In this document: one piece after another, positions 9,171 through 21,720 of the stretch | Layout of the letters: each line of letters starts with the position of its first letter | Numbering within the stretch: the stretch's first letter is position 1 | Origin: Vanilla planifolia | Lineage: Eukaryota > Streptophyta > Magnoliopsida > Asparagales > Orchidaceae | Direction: 5' to 3' | DNA length: 64,000 nucleotides | Assembly: GCA_023846275.1 (NCBI GenBank) | Contig: CM043870.1 | Coordinates: 4,277,527 to 4,341,526 of the forward strand | The notes under the pieces: model-generated | The model's database searches: none | What the model saw: only the letters and a program-made list of their open reading frames with translations | Told to the model about the DNA's origin: nothing | Made by a program: the position numbers and the translations under genes

Positions 9171-11477
9171 CAAAGCACACTTTGGCAAGGTGACTTAAGA
9201 ACTTTTTTTTTTAACATGGCCTTAGATTTTAATCTAAATCCGCAGTAGTGATCGTGATTCTTGTTTTCAGTTGGAAACATTCTGAAATTATGTTAACCAA
9301 GATTGAATTCCATCATCAAAACCACCAAAATCGTACGACTGAAACCAGAATGTCTTCCTTTGTCGAACTGTTCACCCTTGTAACCCGGTTGCTTTGTTGG
9401 CTTTTTAATGGCAGACACCCTGCACGAAATTGCTTAAAAAAAACATTATTTGTTAAACATTTGGGTTAAAGCTGATGAAAAGATTCTGCAATTTAGCCCT
9501 GTAAGAAAACTTGACATTATTGAGCTCTGTAGACTTGGCAAATTTCTGCTGCTACCTTAGTTGGTAATGTGTTTTTCAGCCCTCATAATTTGACCTTCGA
9601 GCTGCTGAATTCTGGGAAGATGCTATTCTATTGAAAAATCTAGGACCATTGAACTAGAAACTGAAGCCATCAAAGTTCTCATTTACTACTAACATTGTGT
9701 TTGCTATATTGTCATTCGCTGCATAGTTCTTTAAAAAGCAGTTTTTTGTTCCACAAAAGAAAAAAAGGCTAGTAATAAAACCTTAACTGATATAAATGCT
9801 ATGTTATCATAAGTGCTTATTTTGGCATTCGGCTACTAGTTTCTGTTTGTTTTCATACATATACTAAAGCTTCTTTCCACTTAGTTGCAGATGTTCAATC
9901 ACAGAAAAGAACCGTTGCAATGCTTCATTTCTTGGGTGAAGTCTTAGTTTTCTATTGTTTCTGTTGTTCCTATTGTTCTCTGAAAGGAAACATGATGTAG
10001 ATTATTTGAAAACATATCAGCAAATCCTTTCAAACAAAAAGAAAGAAATAATTTGAACTGTTTGAGCTAATTGTATTAGTGAATTGTTCAAAAATTTGGA
10101 AGCATGATTGTATTGCAGTGGGTTAAGATTTGTTAGATTTAGAAACTTTTTCTTCTTTGTACACTTAAAATAATTAGAAAGCATGTTTAATCCGAGTGAT
10201 AGAAGTGATTTTACAGTTGAATCCTCTGTTTAGATTGCATGTTAATTGGTTTTTGAACGTTAGACAGCCTACTCCAAAAGGTTTTTTTGAGGAATTTCTA
10301 AATATAAAATGATATATGTTTAGATTATTGATAATAAAGTCTGTGTTAGATCAAATCTTTAGAAATATTTATCATTGTTATTACAAGTATCAACTAATTT
10401 TCTTGAAAATGTTTTTGACATGCTTCAAGTTATCCAACATTCTTTCTTGTTATGGGCTCTCAGCATCGGCTTTGTTTCTTTACTCTTTCAATTCTAATTT
10501 TAATCTTCAAATTTTGTTGATATTGTACTTCTTTTTTAACAGATCTTTTCTTTGCAATTAAAATAGATAATTAATTTTTTTCTCCTATTTTTGTTTATAA
10601 TTTTTTTATCCCTTGGTGTTTTTATGAAAAAAAAATTTGTTTATGTTGTTTGATGTTTATACTCTTTTTTTTTTCTCTATTTTTATTTTTCTCTTCTTTT
10701 TTTCACAATTCATAGATATAACATAGAATGCCTTTGCCAATTTATGTAGGGTTAGCATTTATATATGTATTGAAGACTATTTTTAATGTCAAACAATTAG
10801 TTTAATATAATCAAATTAACTTGATTTTAGTTCACAAGATTAAAAAATTTCTTGTTTAAGGATATAACAATGTCAGTTAATTTTAGAGATAACATCAAAA
10901 TTAAATTATGGAACAATTGCTTGTTACTAATACTATCTATTATTACAATTTGTCATAATGAGTCACCATTATCATTTTTTATCACATCATTGAAGTATTT
11001 AATTGTAATGTTAGATGGTAGAATCTCTAGCTTCTTGTTAACCTACCAATCAAAAATTCAAAGTAAATCTTATAAATTTAGCAAGATCTTATAGTTTATT
11101 TGAGATACTTATAAAAAACAATAATTTTCAACCAAATGACTCTTTTTTTTTAATTTTTTTGAATTTTTTTAAAAATAATTCCTTTTAAAAACAACCTTTT
11201 AATAAAAATTCAAATCATACCAATAAGCTTAATTTAGCAACAAAACAAAAATTTCCCCCCAACAAAAAGCTTACCCATCATTAACCAACTATACTAATCC
11301 ATTTTTATTCATAATATCCATTTTTTTATTTTCTTAATTTTTATAAATACTTTTTCGAATACCAACCACACAGATGTTTAATTTTAAAAATAATTTTATA
11401 TAAATAGAAAATTTCTTTCGTTTATTAATTAATACAGCTTGGTCGGTTTTTTCTTAGGGAAGTTGCATTGCCGAAAT
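9171..11477. other. 3' UTR and spacer before U2 snRNA
   Basis: The first few hundred bases probably hold the 3' UTR of the mitochondrial-protein gene. The remainder is strongly AT-rich with no convincing open frame or repeat family. The open frames at 10316-10561 and 10852-11094 are low-complexity and not supported. Confidence 0.45.
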
Positions 11478-11499
11478 GTGGGATTTTAGTCCCACATTG
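11478..11499 (+). promoter_or_regulatory. Upstream sequence element (USE) of the U2 gene
   Basis: GTCCCACATTG at 11489-11499 matches the plant snRNA USE consensus RTCCCACATCG at 10 of 11 positions. It lies in a perfect inverted repeat: TGTGGGA (11478-11484), spacer TTTTAG, TCCCACA (11491-11497 plus the preceding T). A second, inverted USE core therefore points the other way. Confidence 0.85.
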
Positions 11500-11531
11500 C
11501 CCATTCGAAGTAAGATGGTCGAACGCAGAGC

Positions 11532-11539
11532 TATAAAAG
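11532..11539 (+). promoter_or_regulatory. TATA box of the U2 gene
   Basis: TATAAAAG begins 32 bp after the end of the USE and 32 bp before the RNA start. That longer USE-TATA spacing is the one known for Pol II-type plant snRNA genes, rather than the shorter Pol III-type spacing of U6. Confidence 0.85.
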
Positions 11540-11563
11540 TTAGGCATCGCATAAGAAGAACTC

Positions 11564-11759
11564 ATACCTTTCTCGGCCTTTTGGCTAAGATCAAGTGTAG
11601 TATCTGTTCTTATCAGTTTAATATCTGATACGTGGGCCATTGGCCCACTATGATATTAAATTAATTTTTGGTGGGGGAAGGTCCGCATCAATAGCTTGCT
11701 ATTGGGGCCTTCAGGCGTCGCCCATGCGTTGCACTGTTGCTTGGGCCGGCGCACCCCTA
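11564..11759 (+). ncRNA. U2: U2 spliceosomal snRNA
   Basis: The RNA begins ATACCTTTCTCGGCCTTTTG and carries GTAGTA at 11597-11602, which pairs with the intron branch site. It also carries TATCAGTTTAATATCTGATA, the GTGGGCCATTGGCCCAC hairpin and an Sm site AATTTTTG at 11663-11670. The 3' stem-loops end in GGCGCACCCCT. All functional elements look intact, and the promoter signals upstream argue for an active gene rather than a retroposed copy. The 3' end is set by the usual 196-nt plant length and is uncertain by a few bases. Confidence 0.96.
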
Positions 11760-12190
11760 TCAAAGCTATTATAAACTTTTATTGTGAACAAGAGAATATC
11801 TTATAGATTTTAACTAAAATGTCTTAAAGAAATTAGATAAATTTAATAGGGGAAAAATTGAGTGTAATGTATAAATAAGTGAATTGTGATTATGAACATT
11901 TGCAGCAACCATTATTCTTGTCTTGTTTGTTTTTTTGTTTGTTTGAGTATTTTACAAATTTTTTATTTAATAACTTTTTTTATTTTGATAATTTTTTTAT
12001 TTTAAATAAAATTTTATTTTTAAAGTCAAATTAATACTAAAAAAGTCTCAATCTAAATATTTTTTTTCATAAAAATAAAAGTCATTTATAAAATTATTTC
12101 TTACAACAAAAATTTAAGTTTTCAAATCAAAGCAAATATCAAATCCCAATATATATGTTGTCGCAACATATCAAGTAATACATCCATGCA

Positions 12191-12248
<58 letters not shown>

Positions 12249-14650
12249 TAATGCTTAATATCGCTCTTATTGTTCTCTTAAAAGCTTGTGACATTCATAA
12301 TAGCCACATCCTTGTCTACACCAACCCAACCTTTCTTCTCCAATCCTCTATTAAACATACAATAGACATTGATTCCCACTTTATTTGTATTGTTGATTGA
12401 TGTTGAGCTAATGAACCATTTGCACTCATATATAATTATTATGCATTAGTATATTATCTTATATCTTCATAGGGATATCAACCCAATCACCATTTTCTAT
12501 GTTTCTAAACATTATAAGATTGTCATAAAATTGATATCTTAAACTCAAAATGTACCTAAAATAATTTAGAATGATCCAAAGAGCTTCTCATCTAAATTGG
12601 ATAAGTCGTAAGGTACCACATAGATAGAAATATGCCCAAATATTAAAATAAAACATGTTATAATAAAAAAAAAGATAAATTAAAATACTATTATGACAAT
12701 GATAATACTATATGTATGTGCTACAACACTATCCAAGAGATCGTAGAGATCGTTGATAGGGTCTTGGGTGCTACCAATGTTAAATCCATCTCTAGAAACA
12801 ACTCATTAAGTAATTGTAAAACTACATGATGGGTGTTGAAATCTATGTTAGTCATCTTACATTTGCAATGGTAAGGAGCACTCTAGAACATGATGGGAGC
12901 ATATCCCACATTATAAAGCAAACCATGAGTTTTACAAAGTGTGTAGGTCACATAGAAAGCATGTAAGATAATCTCAAAAAAGTAATTATAGCAACAATGC
13001 ACAGAAGTAGAAGAAAGCACTACAAGAATGAAAGTGGAAGTTGGTCAAGCAAGGGATTGGTAACTCGTCAAAGATCATGAATAACTAAAGGAGATACCAT
13101 ATCACTTTCTTAAATGCAAATTTGCGAAGGTAAGAAACCTCTTGGTGAATGCATCTCTATGCTTTGAATGACGATTAGTCATTGCGATGATAATGGTAGG
13201 CTATAAACACAAAGGAAATGATAAAAGGAAAATTAAAACGTCAAAAAGCCTAGACAACAACGTCATAAGCGGGTTAAATTTTTTGATATGAATGGAGGAT
13301 GAATCTAAAAGACTAATGAACATAAAAATTTTAGGTCTATAGGCAATATAATAACATGTGAAATTTTATAACAATTAAAGTGTTTCGAAGGACAAATCGG
13401 CTGAATATCAAAGCTATATATGAAACCCCACAAATGTAGATTAGTTTTCATTTGGGCTTCCAAATGCAAACCCAATGTTATAATTTTGAGGATTTCAAAA
13501 AAATAATATTAATGGACTTGAGTTTGGAAGTATGGAAAGGCGAAAAAATAGACAGTGAATTTAGAAGAGGTGAGATTCAAAGGAATTCACACAAATATTT
13601 CATAGTCGTGAGTCAAGAGGGCACCATATTTCCCTTAAATCCTACATGAACATCCTTGGAGAAATAAAAAGATGTCCATGACCCATTTGAAGGGCTTCAA
13701 AGCACACAACATGCTCCCCAAAATCCCATGTCCAAAAAGTTTCTTGAATAACCCTTTAATGGGTTTCAATACAAAGGCAAAATTAAAGTTGAAGAGATGT
13801 CCTAATCAACTAACATTAAAGTGGACCATTTGGTTTGATAGCCAAAATACTGGGGCAATTTGGGTCTAACCACTTGGTGTGATTCACAAAAACCTCAAGA
13901 TGTTAAAATCAATTTTACCATTGTCAATGATGATATGACTTATCTACTAGTCACTAATGGAGATAAAACACATGCCTTAGCATTTGTTCAAACCATCCTT
14001 GTAGTTTGTAAGGGATTGTGGGATAAGTCAAAACATTATCATCAATTGTGCCTTCAAGTACCCATACCTAACCTAATAAATCCAAATTCATACCAAAAAA
14101 AAAAAAATGTGACTCATTCAGATCCCCTGATCCCTAGTATTCCAACTCTAAGCAGCACAAAATAATACACCAAAAGTGCTTCATACCTATCTACCATAAC
14201 ATAACTAATCATAAAACTTAAACAAATCCCATGCAAACTGCTTCTACTTGCATTTAAGTTAACAGTGAAATCAGCTGTAGCTGCATTTCTCACCTTTGTT
14301 CCATTTTTGAGAAACATCCCAAAAGAAAAGTTCCTACAAAATCATTATTATCCAACTCATGAGATTTGGTAATGATTTATACATCTAACATTGTTTTGAA
14401 GGAAAAGTTGCCCACTATGTTTAATAGTAAAGCATTAATTTCTCTGCTGAATAATCTGAAATAACAAAGGTTCCTAACATCATTATCCCACTTCAAATTC
14501 TGCAAAAGGAATTTTAATCCCTAAAACATGTGATTCGCTTTTGTAAGATGTAACGAATAAAATTAATAATACGTTCCAATGATAAATGGAATGCCATTTT
14601 TAATACAAATAAAACAAAAAATATTCATCCAAGGCAAAATTTAATGGCAA
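11760..14650. other. Spacer between U2 and the TSR1 3' end
   Basis: About 2.9 kb without a recognised gene. The first part is AT-rich and includes a 53-nt A tract. From about 12250 to 14650 base composition is more even, and several short open frames occur on the plus strand (13452-13649, 13672-13869, 13860-14165). I cannot place them in any family. The texture suggests an old transposon, but I found no domain. Confidence 0.4.
12192..12244. repeat. Poly-A tract of 53 bases
   Basis: An uninterrupted run of A. It could be an expanded homopolymer or the tail of an old retroposon on the plus strand. No retroposon body was identified upstream. Confidence 0.9.
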
Positions 14651-14740
14651 AAAACCTATTCCTCAATGGATCAAAAAAAAAAAAAAAAAAAAAAAGAAAA
14701 CATTGAAGGAGAGTTCAATAGCGCAGGAATATTATGACGT

Positions 14741-14853
14741 TTACTGTAATGGAAAAAGCTGTTCGGGCCATTTGGGGTATACGCGTTTATATAAGCTCAT
14801 GCAGACTGTATCATGCTGTTGTATAACACCATTAAAAAGGCACTTCATAGCTC
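14741..14853 (-). CDS. TSR1: TSR1 exon 21 (last coding exon)
   Basis: Residues 752-788: [20 protein letters not shown], then [17 protein letters not shown], and TAA at 14743-14741. This is the conserved TSR1/BMS1 C-terminal block. Acceptor CATCAG. In transcript sense, a T tract (A run at 14672-14695 on plus) lies about 45 nt beyond the stop, in the 3' UTR. Confidence 0.93.
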
Positions 14854-17800
14854 CTGATGAACACACGAGAAAAATCACCAATCATAAACAAATATTTCTT
14901 AAAAAATAAAAATACAGTTTCGATTGAGTTGCATTGAGTAGAAAAATCCTACCTGAACTCATATTATTTCATATACTAAGAAGTAGGATGATTGTGAAAT
15001 CCATCTCTAACTCCCAAAATCTCTTTTTATTATCCCAAATATTGTGTTGACACAAAAATTACACTAAAAAAAATCAATCAAAAGTTTACTTCAATTGAAA
15101 ACTTTAAGAAAAACTAACTTAAATCAAGAGAAGTCCTCTATTTTTATTTTATCTTTAATCCTAAACCTCAAAATTTCTCAATTAAAATAACCTTCTGTTT
15201 AATCAATGAGTCAATTTTTGCAATAATATTATGCAAAATCCATTAAGGATAAAAGAAACCTCGTTTAAGCCAAATAGTTTATTAATCTTTATTTGAGACC
15301 TTAAAAAGACTCCAAATTAACATTATTACTTTATTTTTTTTTGAAGTCTATAAAGAAGATTCCCTAAAATACCCAAAAAGATTATTTTTGACCCTATCAA
15401 ATCATAATTGGCTTCATTCTGAAAACAAGACATCTAATTTGAATTGAAAGATCTCACCTAAACTCCAATAATACTCTGAAGCCGACTAACTTCTCTCTCC
15501 CTATGTCTCTCTACCCACTACATGGTGTGCAAATCCTATTATAATTCACATGTAATTTATCGCCCATAGCTTTGAAAGCCCAAAACTTAAGTCGATATAA
15601 AGAGGAGTTCTACATGAAGAATCAGGAATGCTGTAAGGATTTTACCATGAGTTCCCACAGAGTCCTTAATTCGTCCCCGACGACCACATTTAGTGTACAA
15701 TTCAACCGGCTGAAGAGAAAGAAGGCAAAAGAGGATCAATTTCAGTAATCTAACATGCTCAGATCGAATTAACACTTGGGACAGAAAGAGGTAGAAGAAG
15801 CTTTACCTTGAACCATCCGACGTCTTCAGGGGTGTGAAACATATATCGCACTGTCGCTTTCTTCTTTGAAACCCTAAGGGGATAACTGCATCATGAAGAT
15901 AAACCTAATTGGTTAATAAACCTTTTTGAAATGGAACAAGCAAAGAGAATGATACGAATGAGTAACATAATTGATGAAACGAATCACCACGTGATGGTGT
16001 AGCAAAAAGAAAATATCAAAAAGAACTTGAAGCCTTAGGCCCCAAAAAAAGATGAAGTAATCAGAACATACTTCAGTCATTAGTTAAAAAAAGGAACTAA
16101 GCAGCTAATTACTACCACTAAAAACGTACAGAATGAGCACCATAAAAACCAATACTCTTTGAGTTATCAATACCACTTGGGTTTGGCTGGATGTAGTATC
16201 ATATTAAGTAGGATAGGATTAATCAATAATTTCCAAATTGTTGACGAAAAATCAATAGGAAATTGATAAGAGAACGCAACATAATTGATTAAAGAATCAC
16301 ATTGTGCAATAATGTGATAGAAAATTAAAAAGAAAGAGCAGAAATTAGAAGCTGTGCCTCCCAAAATAGACACAGAAATTGCAATGATTTCCAACAACAT
16401 CAGAAATTGCAGACAAATTAAAATGTAAGAAAATTATCAATCAAAAAATAAATAAAAAATGCTCGGAATGAGTTCAACATAAAAGTGACAATATCTAGAG
16501 CTAAGCTGCTAAATAGAGCAGAAGCCATGAGAAAGCAGTATCAATGAAGTAAAGCAGCATTCATCAGAGCATCTATTCTTCTAATATCTCAATTTCTAGA
16601 ACAATTATCGAAGTATTTAACAAGTGGTAAAGTTTTATAAGATAAAAAAAATTATATGATAAATCAAAGAGACAAGTAAACAAGGAGATCAATTTAAGCA
16701 TGTAAATTAACTCTTACCCAGTTAAAATTATTCTTTTAAGGATTATACTGTAAGGATCTACGGTTCTTAATGAACCAACAGCCGCAACAGCTGGAGCATC
16801 CCCATGCATGTTCTTCAAGATGACAACAGGCATTGGAGGGAAACTGATGGGTGCATATATGGAAGCAATTGAAAAACGACCTGGGTGCAAAAATCTCTCC
16901 ATTTTGTGCTTATCCGAGTTGATGTTATCAGAAGAAAACACTGGTCTGTTAAACAGAAAACATGCAAAGATTATTTAGTTCGAGTGGCAAAAGTTCTTCA
17001 AAATTTAAAGTTTGATAAAAAATTTGGTTACCTTGCAACGAACTGGCGAAATCCAACATGGAAAATAAAAGTTTCCTTGGATTTAATAGGAGCATCATAT
17101 GAATCATGCCTTTTGACGCTGCAAAGCATAAAAACACATAAAAGACTGATAAAATTTTGCAAATCAGATTGATCATGTCATAAAATAAGATGTAAATGAA
17201 ACTAGGATAAGCAATGTTTAATAATAGAAACTTTAATTGACAAGGAGTTCTTAAGCAGGGGAGCTTCTACACTTAAGAGTGCAATAATAACTCTTCTTCT
17301 CTGTTTAAGCCCCAAAATTTGAAGAGCCACTGGGCCATTCAAGCTTGAATGTTCACATATATTATAGAAGCTTTCTCCTACTGTTTAGATGTTTCCATTT
17401 TCTAATTGTATTACTTTCCTTTGACAAACTCTAAATTGAACACTAACATTTCAGAAATGTCAGCCTATCCATGGAGGTCTTTAACAATTCTTGGAAGTCT
17501 TAAACATAAAAACACCAATACACTCACAAGATAGATATGTGTTCTATTTTTTAAAACTTTGCAACTGACATCTTGATAACAATTTGAAAGATATTAAATT
17601 TATTTTTATCAACAAATCAATTAAAGGAGGTGAGAGAAAATTTGATGAAGTCGAAATGTGAATGTGATTGGTTCAGAAGTCGTTTCCACAGACGTGAAAA
17701 TGTATAGGAAAACAAGATTCTTCCTGAATTACCAAATGATTCAATCTTATTTTGAAGACAAAATATTTTTCATAAGTGGATGGAAAGTACTTTATTATCA

Positions 17801-20800
17801 TTTTAAACAATGTAAATGTCCAAAATTGTGTAACTAACGGAAAACTATGTGCTTTTTTAGCACAGTCGTAGCAATACAAATTGTTGAAAAAAACTATTGA
17901 TAAAAAGATGATTTTAGAAAGTTAGAAGTATTATTTCATAGGAGTTACTAAACTCAAATTTTGTGCTTAAATACAAGAGAGAATTGTGGTTAAAACATAC
18001 AAAAGAGAATTGTGCTTAAACATACTGCTTTTAAAAAGTTGTAGCCACAGAGAACTTTCTAAAAGCAGTTTCAAAAGAAACCAAAGTTGATCATGCATGT
18101 TTTGAAACTTTGGGAGAGACTAATGGAAGACAAATCAAAAAATGAAATCAAAGGAACATATTCATTTTATAACAGAAAGTTTGTTACATTGACTAAACTC
18201 TTGTTGAGAGCTTTAGTAAAGAAATTTAAGCAAGCAAAGAATTTCTTTTGCATTTTAATGGATTAAGTTTTAATTAAAAAGTTTTGATCCAATCTTCAGC
18301 CGATGTAGAATCGACTTGATCATTGGCCTTAAGAAGAGATATACTGGGAGAGAGAAGGGGGGAGAGAGTAGAAGAGATATCACCAATGATTTTCAAAATT
18401 TAATTCAAAATGTAACTGCATAGAAAGAAAAGCAAATCTAGAATGACTAGCAAACCTCAGATCAAGATGAGTTAAGGAAGAATGGACCTGAATAACTTGT
18501 CTTTTAGACCTCTCAGTCTATCTAAAAAGCAGAATTTAACACTAGCTATTAATGGAGTATTATAGCAAATAGATCAAACATTTGGCAAAAGGCATGAAAT
18601 CAATTGAAAAAAAAAGTGGTAATGAAATCATTTGAAGTAAATAGGCAAGTTAGAAAAAAAAAAAAAAAAGCCAAGCCGATATACCTAAAGTGAATGACAG
18701 ACATTTTGGACTCATGTTGCAAAAGGCCACAAGCTACCACTGGAGCACTTCTAGACAGTTGAGAGAGTTTAGATGCAACAGCAACAGGGACATCCTTAAC
18801 ATGAAGCCTCACAAATGATCCAACTTTCACTGAGCCGTCCACATGTTCATGGTCCTGCTCCAGAACTTTAGCAAGGACATGCTTCTGAGTTCTCGTAAAA
18901 TTATCAAAATTAAAAATTCTTGCATAATCAGGTGGTAAAGATTCCTGTCATTGGAAATAAATCAATAAGATCTTGAAAGTACATTATGGAAAAAGTTTAA
19001 GAAACAAAAAAAAAAATTAAAACAAAAAAATTTAGCAAACTCACTTGAGGGTCCCATAAAGAGATCCTAAAAGACTTCAGTCCTCTGTATTTGGCAAAAC
19101 GCTTCTTAGCCGAAACATTTAATGGAGTATCCACTTCATCTGGAAACTCTGAAAGCCCAAAAGGTAATCAGTATAATAAGGCCAGAGTTAATACCAAATC
19201 TGGCACAATATTTCTGATCATGTAAATTTCATGAGGCATGAAGGGATGGCAACTATTATTTCAATCTTTTGAACATCAAGGAATAAAAATAAATCATCAA
19301 GTGGAATCAGTATCCAATGCAAATTTCAGAGGAAAAAGTAGTCCATATAGCAAGGCTAGAGTTAATAAAAAGTCTGGCACAATATTACCGATCATGTAAA
19401 TCTCACAAGACATAAAAGGGATGTGGCAACTATTATTTCAATCTTTTATAGAATGGAAAGTGTCGTGATGCAAAAACCAGAACCTACCAGAAAAAGTTAA
19501 ACACCATATAAATAATTAAGGGATGCAAACTGTTGGAGTAACACTATGGGGGCCAACAAGTGACACTCATCAACCAAATACTCAAGCTATTGGGTTAACA
19601 TCATCATTTTGTTTATCAACAAAATTTATAAATAACTAATATAGGACAATTCTTCATGCATATATATCCAAACAAACCTCCTATTAACATGAAAATTCCT
19701 TCATATTGGATCCGCTCCTTTCTAATGGAATTGTGTTTTAAATATCAAGTGCAGAATCATTGGCCAAATTGTACTCCATCCCACCCTTTAGCTCCAAACC
19801 AATGCATTCATCTTCATCCAGTGTGAACTTTGGAAGGCAGAGATACTTGCTGTGATATCTTTATCCAGTGTGAACTTTGGAAGGCAAAAATACTTTTGAT
19901 ATCTTTGGTCATGCTGGCAAACAACAGTTTGTCTTTTTGTTGCCAACAATCTAGCCTCCTTGAGGAAAGCAAGTTTCACAAATCATGGCTTAGTTGTCTT
20001 CACGTCCCAAGTGACTAGCTGGTTTTCCAAGAAACTAGCCACCAAATTGACCTGTGGAGAAAACAATTGTTTCGATGGGGAGGACGGCCTTATCTCCATA
20101 TAGGAGGGAGAATGGTGTTTGGTTGGTCATGGTGGAGGGAGTAATGTAATATGCTCAAAGCACATCGCACAATTCATTTGCCCACCTTGACTTCCTTTTG
20201 TTCAAATTTGAGTAAAGTATATCCAAAAGCTAACGATTGGTTGCTTTGGTCTAGCTATTTTTGCATGGGTGGTAAATCGTAGAATACTTGAGGGCAATCT
20301 CATCCCTCCCATAGAAGTTTTGGATCTTAACATTGTCAATTGATTGGCTATAATCTATGATGACGGCTAAGTGAAGGCCAAATCTACACAATATCAAACC
20401 AAATCTACACAATATGTGAAAAAGTTTGACCAAATCAAACAAGTTAATCATTGCTAGAACCAAGAGGACATCATTCTAAGTAACAAAGTTGCCTTTGACC
20501 TAATTAACAAAAAGTTGGGAGCTGTGCACAACTTGTAATATCCTAATACTCGTAAGCACTTTTATATACGAATTTTATCAGTATGCAAAATAAACTCCAC
20601 ATAACTTAAAACTGAGATGTGAATATAAATTTGAATATATCTAATTAAGCAATGAATTTTGGTTTTTGTCACATAATTTTCAGAGCACTCATTAAATTTT
20701 AATTAATTTTCAAAATTATTGTAAAAAAAATGAAATAAAATTTATTAAATTTATCTATTTCTAATAAACTGAATGGTTTCCCAAAGCTTCCCAACTAATA

Positions 20801-21561
20801 TGCAATGGTGTTGCAAGGAGCATCCTCGAGGCGATTGAGATGGGCGAATGGATGGAATCTTGTTACCAGAAGACTATCATAAAAGGCGAAGCTAAGGCAA
20901 AGGAAAAGCTGCAGGCTAAGTTGCTGTGATTTTGAGGTACAAAGAAGAGGGTGACCTATTAGTTTTCCCATCCAAGAGAACGTGAGGCAATTGAGGGTTC
21001 TTCCATTATTCTTCAGCCTTCATTGGTTCAATAGGTAAGGCTTAATGCATGATTTCCCGTATGCATTAGGTTTCCTTGAGGTAGTTTATTACAAACAATG
21101 AAAAAAAGAGAAAATTTAAAGCAACTAACAAAATAAATAAACCAGCTGTTTGTTTAAAAAAATTTGGCAAGGATGGTTTTAGAAAGTTGTTACTAGTAAG
21201 AAATTCTATGAATATTTTTATGCAAAGAAAACGTTACCCCAAAGGCTATAACAAGCAAGACAAGCTTCTATCAATTGGGAAGGAAAGCTCCAACTGAGTT
21301 GAGCTTTAATTTCAATTATAAATTAATAAATTATTTTATTAAATTGTCAAGCAATTCTAAGTATGTGAAGGATTGTGGCTAGTTTCCAGCAAATAAAAAA
21401 CTGAAAAAAAACAAGATTTGTCAAATTATTGTAGAATACGAAAAAAAGTATATAAGATCAGTGTTTAAATATGATTCTTTTCTATTACCAATATATATAT
21501 ATATGTATATACATACATATATATATGTATATATATATATATATGTATATACATACATATA

Positions 21562-21620
<59 letters not shown>

Positions 21621-21643
21621 ATATATGTATATACATACATATA

Positions 21644-21720
<77 letters not shown>

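Larger units (their letters stand above)
14854..19044 (-). other. TSR1 introns 15-20 region
   Basis: Between exons 15 and 21 the introns are 100, 1,566, 86, 832, 97 and 792 nt. The two longest (17119-18684 and 15886-16717) and intron 20 (14854-15645) contain AT-rich sequence with no recognised element. A 13-nt A tract at 18657-18669 lies just inside intron 16. Confidence 0.6.
19790..20535 (-). pseudogene. Integrase remnant (Ty3/gypsy)
   Basis: The minus strand contains [20 protein letters not shown], then [29 protein letters not shown] and [18 protein letters not shown], the D-D-E core through the YGxEAVxP motif. Two internal tandem duplications are visible: a 21-bp unit at 20378-20418 and a 47-bp unit at 19816-19907. 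Confidence 0.75.

Noticed and set aside
8944..9180. Minus-strand open frame opposite exon 3 of the mitochondrial-protein gene
   Set aside because: A shadow of the Lys/Glu-rich exon on the other strand.
11425..11640. Minus-strand open frame across the U2 promoter and RNA
   Set aside because: It is antisense to a well-supported snRNA gene and the frame is incidental.
13452..14165. Cluster of plus-strand open frames between U2 and TSR1 as a gene or gag
   Set aside because: The frames are short, overlap poorly, have no conserved motif, and no splice pattern linked them.
15587..15646. Read-through of TSR1 exon 20 to a stop at 15587 as the C-terminus
   Set aside because: A good donor lies at 15646, and splicing to 14853 restores the conserved TSR1 C-terminal block in phase.
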